Below, one piece after another: positions 1 to 6,583 of a DNA stretch of 16,061 nt. The position numbers were made by a program, and so were the translations under genes. Source of the DNA: JAAFIP01 sp031428975. GTDB lineage: Bacteria; Pseudomonadota; Gammaproteobacteria; Burkholderiales; Burkholderiaceae_C. Numbering within the stretch: position 1 is the first letter of the stretch; every line of letters begins with the position of its first letter. The notes beneath the pieces are model-generated. The model did no database searches and was not told where the DNA came from. It was given only the letters and a program-made list of their open reading frames with translations. The stretch lies in the NCBI GenBank assembly GCA_031428975.1, contig JANOYR010000232.1, positions 1-16,061 on the forward strand. The letters are read 5' to 3'.

Positions 1-1472
1 GATTGGTCAGCCAAGCCCATGCCATAGGCGCTGAGCACGCCCGCCATGGGGTGCACAAACACCTGCGTCATGCCCAGTGCATCCGCCACCAAACAAGCAT
101 GCTGGCCACCCGCGCCGCCAAAGCACTGCAAGGTGTAGCGTGTCACGTCGTAGCCGCGCGCTACTGATATTTTTTTGATCGCATTGGCCATTTGCTGCAC
201 GGCGATATTGATAAACCCCTCGGCCACGCTCTCGGCACTGCGGCCTACTTTATCAGCCAATACGTTAAATTGCGCCAGCGTAGCCTCATAGCTGAGCGCC
301 TCGTCTGCATTGGGGCCAAACACTTTAGGAAAATAGCGTGGCTGCACCTTGCCCAGCATCACGTTGGCATCAGTCACGGCCAGCTTACCGCCACGGCGGT
401 AGCAAGCAGGACCCGGGTTAGCGCCCGCGCTCTGGGGGCCCACGCGAAAGCGTGCACCGTCAAAGCCCAAAAGCGAACCGCCGCCCGCCGCTACTGTATG
501 GATACTCATCATGGGCGCACGCATGCGCACACCCGCAACCTGCGTTTCAAATTCGCGCTCAAATTCACCTGCAAAATGGCTCACATCGGTGGACGTGCCG
601 CCCATGTCAAAACCTATCACCTTGGCATGACCGGCCAGCTTGGCGGTACGCGCCATGCCCACAATGCCGCCGGCAGGGCCACTCAAAATCGCGTCTTTGC
701 CTTGGAAGCTGTGCGCATCAGTCAAACCGCCAGAAGACTGCATAAAAAACAGCTTCACGCCCGGCATTTGCTGGGCCACTAAATCCACATAGCGGCGTAA
801 TATGGGCGACAAATACGCATCCACCACGGTGGTATCACCCCGGCTCACCAGCTTCATCATGGGGCTGGTTTTGTGGCTCACGCTGATTTGGGTAAAGCCC
901 TCTTCCCTAGCAAGGCGCTCAGCGGCCAGCTCGTGTTGGGTAAATCGGTAGCCGTGCATGAACACAATGGCCACTGAGCGCAAGCCTTTGGCATACGCTG
1001 CTTGCAGCTGCATGCGCAAATGCGCCTCATCGAGCGGCAGCACCACAGTGCCATCCGCCCCAATACGCTCCTGCGCCTGCACCACATCACTATAGAGCAG
1101 CTCGGGCAGCACAATGCAGCGGTCAAATAAGCGAGGGCGATTTTGGTAGGCAATACGCAGCGCATCCCTAAAGCCCTGCGTGGTCACCAGCAGGGTTGCC
1201 TCGCCTTTGCGCTCCAAAAGGGCATTGGTTGCCACCGTAGTGCCCATCTTCACGCATTCCACCTGCTCGGGCGTAATCAACGTGCCAGCTTGCAAGCCCA
1301 GCAAATGCCGAATGCCCGCCACCGCCGCATCGGAGTATTGTTCAGGATTTTCGCTGAGCAACTTGTGGGTCACTAGGCTGCCATCGGGGCGCTTACCCAC
1401 CACATCAGTGAATGTGCCGCCACGGTCAATCCAAAATTGCCAGCGAGGAGTGTTTACTTGTGAAGTGCTCAT
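1..1472 (-). CDS. oplAH: 5-oxoprolinase (HyuA/OPLAH type), partial, 3' end outside window
   Basis: The frame is open from ATG at 1472 down to base 1 with no stop, giving the first 490 residues of a protein whose single-chain bacterial relatives are about 1200 residues. 5-oxoprolinase hydrolyses 5-oxo-L-proline to L-glutamate with ATP in the cytoplasm. The N-terminal Hydant_A_N motif (WIDRGGTFTDVV, residues 14-25) is present, as are GTTVATNALLERKG (77-90), SGPAGG (264-269), a second nucleotide-fold motif GFDMGGTSTDVS (287-298), and FGGAGGQHAC (451-460). These are typical of 5-oxoprolinase and N-methylhydantoinase A. The opening sequence, with LLSENPEQY, fits the 5-oxoprolinase branch better than hydantoinase. 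The start is chosen by this N-terminal match, because no strong Shine-Dalgarno precedes it. It is the last visible gene of the minus-strand operon, 47 bases after dctP. The missing C-terminal HyuB-like half would confirm the single-chain form. Confidence 0.92.
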   Translation of the reverse strand, partial: MSTSQVNTPRWQFWIDRGGTFTDVVGKRPDGSLVTHKLLSENPEQYSDAAVAGIRHLLGLQAGTLITPEQVECVKMGTTVATNALLERKGEATLLVTTQGFRDALRIAYQNRPRLFDRCIVLPELLYSDVVQAQERIGADGTVVLPLDEAHLRMQLQAAYAKGLRSVAIVFMHGYRFTQHELAAERLAREEGFTQISVSHKTSPMMKLVSRGDTTVVDAYLSPILRRYVDLVAQQMPGVKLFFMQSSGGLTDAHSFQGKDAILSGPAGGIVGMARTAKLAGHAKVIGFDMGGTSTDVSHFAGEFEREFETQVAGVRMRAPMMSIHTVAAGGGSLLGFDGARFRVGPQSAGANPGPACYRRGGKLAVTDANVMLGKVQPRYFPKVFGPNADEALSYEATLAQFNVLADKVGRSAESVAEGFINIAVQQMANAIKKISVARGYDVTRYTLQCFGGAGGQHACLVADALGMTQVFVHPMAGVLSAYGMGLADQ

Positions 1473-1519
1473 GGTATTGATTATTGCGTGAAATAAGTAC
1501 GGGGGTGATAGGGTGTGGC

Positions 1520-2503
1520 TCATTGGGCGTAATAGGGAACAAAAATCGTGTTCGCCTCGTTACCAACTGAGCGCACCCACTCGCGGCTGAATTTTTCGCC
1601 TAAGCGCTTGAGTTTGACCTCTAACTCTCTGGGGATTCTCTCTACTTTAATGCCATTGTTTTTGAGATCGTTGGTGGCATCTAAGTTGGCCACAAGGCTG
1701 AGCGCCCAGCCACGCGTTTGTGCGGCTTCTGATGCCTGCAAAACAGCAGTTTGCATCTCGGGCGCAAGTGCTTTGAATGCCGCAGCATTCACAAACACGA
1801 TGTTTTTTGGAAACCATGCATTAATTTCGTAGTAGTGCTTGATGTGGCTCCACACCTTGTTTTCTGAGCCGGTGACCGAAGATGTGATCATGTTGTCCAT
1901 GCGCCCCTGCGCCAAGGCCGTTGCCACGTCCACCATGGGCACATCCACTGGCGCCGCGCCTAAGAGCTGCGCTATGCGAACCGTGCTGGGGTTGTATGTT
2001 CGCATGCTGGTGTTTTGAAAATCCATCTCAGTGGCGATCGGTTTTTTTGAATACAAGCCCTGTGGCGGCCATGGTGCGGCATACAGCACCTTGAGCCCGT
2101 GTGCTGCCATTGCCCGCTCTATGCCAGGGCACTGCAACTGCCACAAGCGTAACGCATCCGAATAGCTAGACACCACAAATGGCACAGAATCTGCGCCCGC
2201 AATGGGAATTTCCTTAACCATTGATGACATGATAGTCTCGCCCGCCTGCGCCCTGCCTTCTTGCACGGCTGCGCGTATGTCGTTGAGCTTGGCCAAGCTA
2301 CTGTTCGGGTAGAGCTCAATGCGCAATCGCCCGTTGGTCGCTCGGTCGACTGCATGTGCAAACTCTGTCAAATTTTTGCCATGAAACGACTCTATGCGGT
2401 AGCCTGTGGCCAGCTTCCACACAGTAGCTGCGTTAGGGTTGGGGGTATTTTGGGCAAAGCTAGCGCTCGCTGCCAGCAAGGCAGCCATTACAAAACGTTT
2501 CAT
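1520..2503 (-). CDS. dctP: TRAP transporter substrate-binding protein DctP (paralogue 1)
   Basis: This is a periplasmic solute receptor of a tripartite ATP-independent (TRAP) transporter, 327 residues, normal for the family. A Sec signal peptide (KR, hydrophobic core, then SFA/Q near residue 17) starts the protein. The DctP signature region MRTYNP (167-172) includes R168, equivalent to the arginine that binds the carboxylate in known TRAP receptors. The motif NAWFPKN follows further on. AGGAG lies 7 bases before the ATG. The gene sits 32 bases after dctM and 47 before the 5-oxoprolinase gene, within one operon. It is a clear paralogue of the dctP at 4453-5418, with shared blocks such as PWP..LYS, YNP.T.RIAQ and NAW.P.N. 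Substrate is inferred from context (5-oxoproline, glutamate or a related acid) and cannot be read from the sequence. Confidence 0.93.
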   Translation of the reverse strand: MKRFVMAALLAASASFAQNTPNPNAATVWKLATGYRIESFHGKNLTEFAHAVDRATNGRLRIELYPNSSLAKLNDIRAAVQEGRAQAGETIMSSMVKEIPIAGADSVPFVVSSYSDALRLWQLQCPGIERAMAAHGLKVLYAAPWPPQGLYSKKPIATEMDFQNTSMRTYNPSTVRIAQLLGAAPVDVPMVDVATALAQGRMDNMITSSVTGSENKVWSHIKHYYEINAWFPKNIVFVNAAAFKALAPEMQTAVLQASEAAQTRGWALSLVANLDATNDLKNNGIKVERIPRELEVKLKRLGEKFSREWVRSVGNEANTIFVPYYAQ

Positions 2504-2535
2504 AAAATGCTCCTAATGCGCTACTGACAATTAGT

Positions 2536-3831
2536 TCAAGTCATCTGGCGTGGCAGCCAAAGCACAATGTCTTGGAAAAAATAGGTTCCAAGGACGGCAA
2601 TCATCATCAATACAAACAGCGGAAAAGCCGTGCGCGCTATGTAAGTGATCTCTCGTTTGGTCAGCCCCTGAATCACAAAGAGGTTAAAACCCACCGGCGG
2701 TGTGATTTGCGCCATTTCAACTACCAAGACAATGAAAATACCAAACCAAATCAAATCCAGCCCCGCCGCCTGCACAGTGGGCAGCAGCACCGCCATGGTA
2801 AGCACCACCATGCTGATGCCGTCTAAAAAGCAACCAAGCACAATGAAGAACCCGGTTAGCAAAAGAATTAGCCCAAACGGCGACAGATTTAAACTGCCAA
2901 TGAACTCCGCTAGGTGGCGCGGCAAACCAATAAAACCCATAGCAAGTGTTAAAAATGCTGCGCCTGCCAATATCAACCCAATCATGCAATACACGCGGCA
3001 GCCTGAGATTAAGCCTTCTTTGAACTTGTGCCAGTTCAGCGAACCTTCAATTTTTGCCAGAAGCAGCGAACCCGCCACACCCAAGGCTGCAGCCTCAGTG
3101 GCTGTGGCAATGCCAGAATAAATCGACCCCAACACCAAGCCAATCAAGGACACCACAGGTATCAAATGGCGGGAGGCGTAGAGTTTCTGCAAAAAACTCA
3201 TGCCTTCATCGGCCTCTGGCACTTTGTCAGGATTGAGCAGCGCCCACACGATGATGTAGCCGCTAAACAGCGTAGCGAGTAGCAAGCCGGGAATCACCCC
3301 CGCAATGAAGAGCTTGGCAATCGACACATTGGCCGCTACGCCGTACACAATCATGATGATGGACGGTGGAATCAGCAACCCCAGCGTGCCCGCACCAGCC
3401 AGCGTGCCAATGGCAATATCGTCTGGATAGCCGCGCTTTTTAAGCTCTGGCAGGGTGATTTTTCCGATGGTAGCGCAGGTGGCGGCCGATGAGCCTGACA
3501 CTGCGGCAAATATGGTGCAGCCAATCACGTTCACATGCAGCAAGCGGCCAGGCAGACGGTTAAGCCAAGGCGCAAGACCTTTGAACATGTCTTCAGACAA
3601 TTTGCTGCGAAACAAAATCTCGCCCATCCACAAAAACAGTGGCAACGCGGTGAGCGTCCAGCTCGACGTTGAGCCCCAAATGGTCAGCACCATGCTGTCG
3701 CCCACTGGGCGCGAGGTGAAAAGCTCCATGGCCAAAAGCGCTACGCCCAAGAGCGACACGCCAATCCAAGCGCCTGAGCCGAGCACGGCAAACAGAAGAA
3801 TGACTAAAAATAAAGTGATGAGAACTTCCAT
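2536..3831 (-). CDS. dctM: TRAP transporter large permease DctM
   Basis: This is the large membrane subunit of the TRAP transporter, which carries the solute across the inner membrane using an ion gradient. The 431-residue length is normal. The chain is almost entirely hydrophobic, with roughly a dozen membrane segments. The DctM hallmark region is intact: VSGSSAATCATIG (111-123), then LPELKKRGY, then a glycine-rich segment with LIPPS (153-157). The start ATG is 11 bases after the dctQ stop, so translation is probably coupled to dctQ. The visible Shine-Dalgarno is weak. It partners with DctQ and with one or both of the DctP receptors that flank the permease genes. Confidence 0.95.
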   Translation of the reverse strand: MEVLITLFLVILLFAVLGSGAWIGVSLLGVALLAMELFTSRPVGDSMVLTIWGSTSSWTLTALPLFLWMGEILFRSKLSEDMFKGLAPWLNRLPGRLLHVNVIGCTIFAAVSGSSAATCATIGKITLPELKKRGYPDDIAIGTLAGAGTLGLLIPPSIIMIVYGVAANVSIAKLFIAGVIPGLLLATLFSGYIIVWALLNPDKVPEADEGMSFLQKLYASRHLIPVVSLIGLVLGSIYSGIATATEAAALGVAGSLLLAKIEGSLNWHKFKEGLISGCRVYCMIGLILAGAAFLTLAMGFIGLPRHLAEFIGSLNLSPFGLILLLTGFFIVLGCFLDGISMVVLTMAVLLPTVQAAGLDLIWFGIFIVLVVEMAQITPPVGFNLFVIQGLTKREITYIARTAFPLFVLMMIAVLGTYFFQDIVLWLPRQMT

Positions 3832-3842
3832 AGTGTGCTTTC

Positions 3843-4358
3843 TTATTCGGTTTTAGCCAGTTCGCCTTCAACCGGCGCATCAAAAAATTCGTTGCCGGAG
3901 TAGCGCGCCCACAGCGCATGGCAAAACGACGCTGCAAAACCTATGCAGCCCAGCGCCATGGCCAGCTGCGGTATCCACAGCGGCGAGGCATCGGCCGATG
4001 GCGACACATCGTGCGTGGTGAAAGACACCCACACCAAGCGACAGCTAAACCATGCCAAGTACAGCGCCAAAGTGCTGGCTGCGCCCAAGCACCAATACTC
4101 CAGCGCGTTTTGCCAGCGTGGCGAGAGGCGCTGCATCAGCAGGGTGACGCGGATATGGTCTCCGTGCTTGAGCGTGCTGGGCAGGGCTAAAAATAGGGTA
4201 GCCGCTATGGCGTAGCCCGCATAAGCGTCTAGCCCCTGAATGTCCCAGCGAAACTCTCGCGCCGCCACGCCCAGCATAATGGACACAAAGGCCAGAACCA
4301 TAGACAGGCACGACAGACCCATTAAACAACGGTAAAACTTATCCAGCACGCTCGCCAT
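3843..4358 (-). CDS. dctQ: TRAP transporter small permease DctQ
   Basis: This 171-residue membrane protein is the small TRAP permease subunit that pairs with DctM. It shows the expected four hydrophobic segments, with 'HGDHIRVTLL' between segments two and three, a DctQ-family hallmark. AGGAGAG lies about 8 bases upstream of the ATG at 4358. The order DctQ then DctM, 11 bases apart, is standard. The gap of 94 bases upstream (to the dctP stop) is the largest inside this operon. It contains a perfect 20-base palindrome and a 24-base sequence also found far downstream near 13304, so dctQ-dctM may have its own promoter or an attenuation point here. Confidence 0.92.
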   Translation of the reverse strand: MASVLDKFYRCLMGLSCLSMVLAFVSIMLGVAAREFRWDIQGLDAYAGYAIAATLFLALPSTLKHGDHIRVTLLMQRLSPRWQNALEYWCLGAASTLALYLAWFSCRLVWVSFTTHDVSPSADASPLWIPQLAMALGCIGFAASFCHALWARYSGNEFFDAPVEGELAKTE

Positions 4359-4392
4359 GGCGCTCTCCTAGGTTGATTTTCGATAAAACTAA

Positions 4393-4412
4393 ATGCTATT
4401 TTTAAATAGCAT
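4393..4412. promoter_or_regulatory. Perfect 20-base AT-rich palindrome upstream of dctQ
   Basis: ATGCTATTT, TT, AAATAGCAT read as a perfect inverted repeat 35 bases before the dctQ start. As an RNA hairpin it is weak (AT-rich, 6 usable pairs around an 8-base loop). There is no U-run directly after it on the minus strand, so a protein operator or a mRNA processing site is more likely than a terminator. Function is not known. Confidence 0.4.
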
Positions 4413-4414
4413 AC

Positions 4415-4438
4415 TATGACCATATGACGGTGACATTG
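4415..4438 (-). repeat. 24-base sequence identical to 13304-13327 (partial copy of the cassette leader block)
   Basis: On the minus strand these 24 bases are identical to the first part of the leader block at 13304-13327. It contains three GTCA words spaced 6 and 8 bases apart. Similarity continues weakly past the perfect match, since both copies then have GCTAT followed by TAAA a few bases on. Here it lies between the dctP stop and the dctQ start. A shared regulator-binding or promoter element is a plausible reading. A fragment of a dispersed repeat is the alternative. Confidence 0.6.
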
Positions 4439-4452
4439 GTCAATTTTTCTCA

Positions 4453-5418
4453 TTATTTTTTGTTAAACGCATCCACCACGGCTTTGCCCTCAGCCCCAGC
4501 AGTTTTGAGCCAGTCTGCGGTCATGGTCTCGCCAATGGCCATGAGCTCTTTGCGCAACGCGTCACTAGGCGCGGTCACTCTCATGCCCTTGGCGGCCAGC
4601 TCTTTCACAAATTCGCTGTCCTTTTGCTCGCTCACCGCCCAGCCGCGCGACTCGGCGGTAGTTGCGGCTTTCAGCAGCGCGTCTTGGGTGGTTTTGTCCA
4701 GTGCGTCAAAGGCTTTTTGGCTCACCACGGTGGCATTGCGTGGCAGCCAAGCATTCACGGGGTAAAAGAATTTGGTTTGCTCAAAAAGCTTGTTTTCTAC
4801 CCCGCTGGCGCTGGATGTAAGGAAATTCTCTACCGTGCCCGTGGCCAGCGCTTGGCCCAGCTCAGCCAGCTGAATGGTGGTGGGCTGGGCCTTGAGCATT
4901 TGGGCGATGCGGGTGGTGGCGGGGTTGTAGGCGCGCATTTTTGTGCCTTTCAAATCGTCAGGTCCGTTGATGGCCTTGACCGAATACAAGGATTGGCCGG
5001 GCCATGGCACTGAAAACATCAGCTTCATGCCTTGCGAGGCCAAGAGCTTGTCTAGCGCAGGCTTGGATGCCGCATACAGCTTGCGCGCCTGCGCATAGTC
5101 GGTGGCCAAAAACGGGATGGAGTCCACGCCAAACAACGGATTTTCATTGGCAGAGCCTGAGAGCAAAAATTCACCTGCGGGGGTTTGTCCGGTTTGCACA
5201 GCGCGTTTGATTTCGTTGGCTTTATACAGCGAGCCGCTGGCGTGCAGGGTGATTTTGAGCTTGCCTGCGGTGGCTTTGTCTACCTCGTTGGCAAATTGCT
5301 GCACGTTTTCAGTTTGGAAACTGCCGGTAGCGTAGCCCGTGGGCAGGTCCCACTTGGTTTGGGCGAAGGCCGTGCTAAGCGCGGTGGTGGCGCACAGGGA
5401 AATGAGTAGTTTTTTCAT
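4453..5418 (-). CDS. dctP: TRAP transporter substrate-binding protein DctP (paralogue 2)
   Basis: This is a second periplasmic TRAP receptor, 321 residues. The signal peptide ends with AFA/Q (cleavage near residue 19). The signature KMRAYNPATTRIAQ holds R162, the expected carboxylate-binding arginine, and NAWLPRN follows later. GGAGA lies a few bases before the ATG at 5418. It stands immediately upstream of dctQ-dctM, the usual position for the cognate receptor, while its paralogue at 1520-2503 stands immediately downstream. The two have diverged well beyond a recent duplication but keep the same motif order. This suggests two receptors delivering different ligands to one permease. Confidence 0.93.
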   Translation of the reverse strand: MKKLLISLCATTALSTAFAQTKWDLPTGYATGSFQTENVQQFANEVDKATAGKLKITLHASGSLYKANEIKRAVQTGQTPAGEFLLSGSANENPLFGVDSIPFLATDYAQARKLYAASKPALDKLLASQGMKLMFSVPWPGQSLYSVKAINGPDDLKGTKMRAYNPATTRIAQMLKAQPTTIQLAELGQALATGTVENFLTSSASGVENKLFEQTKFFYPVNAWLPRNATVVSQKAFDALDKTTQDALLKAATTAESRGWAVSEQKDSEFVKELAAKGMRVTAPSDALRKELMAIGETMTADWLKTAGAEGKAVVDAFNKK

Positions 5419-5466
5419 GGGGTTTCTCCAGTTAAAGATCCAAGTTGGTGGTTAAAAATTGAGGGT

Positions 5467-6309
5467 TTAAAAAATGGCAAGATGGTGGTTCAGCAAATCG
5501 GTAATCAGCATGGCACCAGGCGCATGGGTGATACAAAAGTCTGGCCGCGCCTGCACAATGGCCGCTTGCGGTGTGACACCGCAGGCCCAAAACACAGGAA
5601 TTTCATCGGCCTGCAGCTGCACTGCGTCGCCGTAATCTGGCTTGGCTAGATCAGCAATGCCAATGCGCGAAGGGTCACCTATGTGTACAGGCGCTCCATG
5701 CACATTAGGAAAGCGCGATGTGATTTGCACCGCACGAATCGCATCTGCAGCTTTAAATGGGCGCATGGTCACCACCATAGGCCCGTGGAATACACCTGCA
5801 GCCTCGGTGGCCATATTGGTGCGGTACATCGGCACATTCACGTTTTGGTCAATGTGCGCAATGCGCAAGCCACCTTCTTGTAGCGCCTGCTCAAATGAAA
5901 ACGAGCAACCCAACACAAAAGTCACCAAGTCACAGCGCCACAGGTTGCTGATATCGGTGGGTTCGTCCACCATGATGCCATCACGCCAAACCCTATACCG
6001 CGGCACATCGGTGCAAATGTCAATGTCAGCCCCCAAGCTGGGCAAAGCCGCCTCGCCCTGCTCGCCCACCGCCAGCAGCGGGCAAGGCTTGGGGTTACGT
6101 TGGCAAAATAACAAAAAGTCATGCGCCAGCGCCTGCGGCAAAATCACAATATTGCCCTGCACATAGCCATTGGCCAAACCACTGGTGTGGCCCGTCCATT
6201 CACCACTGCGGATGCTGGCTCGGGCAACCTGCGCGGCGTTAAGAAAAGGTGCAGTCTGTGGGTGGGTAGGCGTTGCGTTCACTGGATGTCCAAAATAGTC
6301 GATCAACAT
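5467..6309 (-). CDS. DUF1445 / UPF0317 family protein, putative D-glutamate cyclase or hydro-lyase
   Basis: This cytoplasmic enzyme belongs to the DUF1445 family, annotated as putative hydro-lyase (YcsI-like) and related to the catalytic domain of D-glutamate cyclase, which converts D-glutamate to 5-oxo-D-proline. Family blocks are clear: IRSGEWTGHTSGLANGYVQG, FCQRNPKPCPLL, PRYRVWRDG, GCSFSFEQAL, VPMYRTN, HGAPVHIGDP and a C-terminal CITHAPGAML. Length (280 residues from ATG 6309) is normal. The open frame extends to a TTG at 6351 and a GTG at 6336. ATG 6309 is preferred because the extra residues do not resemble the family, although no good Shine-Dalgarno supports any of the three. It opens the operon that continues with TRAP genes and 5-oxoprolinase, which supports a role in D-glutamate/5-oxoproline use. 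Confidence 0.9.
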   Translation of the reverse strand: MLIDYFGHPVNATPTHPQTAPFLNAAQVARASIRSGEWTGHTSGLANGYVQGNIVILPQALAHDFLLFCQRNPKPCPLLAVGEQGEAALPSLGADIDICTDVPRYRVWRDGIMVDEPTDISNLWRCDLVTFVLGCSFSFEQALQEGGLRIAHIDQNVNVPMYRTNMATEAAGVFHGPMVVTMRPFKAADAIRAVQITSRFPNVHGAPVHIGDPSRIGIADLAKPDYGDAVQLQADEIPVFWACGVTPQAAIVQARPDFCITHAPGAMLITDLLNHHLAIF

Positions 6310-6367
6310 GGACGTGATTGTGGACAGGCTTGGCACATTGCGCAAACGCAAAATTTTTTGCTTAAGT

Positions 6368-6384
6368 CATCGAATATTTTGATG
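6368..6384. promoter_or_regulatory. Operator-like imperfect dyad in the divergent intergenic region
   Basis: CATCGAATATTTTGATG is a 17-base imperfect inverted repeat (CATC..GATG arms with an AT-rich core) about 60 bases upstream of the DUF1445 gene and 200 bases upstream of the T1SS gene. Its shape resembles a dimeric regulator site. No regulator gene is in the window, so this remains a weak inference. The rest of 6310-6583 is AT-rich with no other structure I can support. Confidence 0.3.
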
Positions 6385-6583
6385 CTTTTTCACTTGAATA
6401 ATTCGGGTAATCCCGTGTATTTTTAGTGCAATTCAATGCTGGCACGTCCCCTTTCGCTCTAGCCCTAGTCATCCCAACGAAACAAACACTTACACAAATA
6501 ATTCCACACACCCCCTAAACGCGGGATATGAATTTTTTGTAATTTAGTAAATACTCCTAGGCAAGCAACAAAAGGGGAAATAT

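Noticed and set aside
192..782. 196-residue plus-strand ORF opposite the left-end gene
   Set aside because: It is antisense to an uninterrupted 5-oxoprolinase frame with all family motifs. The plus-strand protein is His/Ala-rich with no recognisable features.
6310..6351. TTG start giving a longer DUF1445 protein
   Set aside because: The extra residues do not match the family and lack a ribosome site. ATG 6309 is kept, though not strongly proven.
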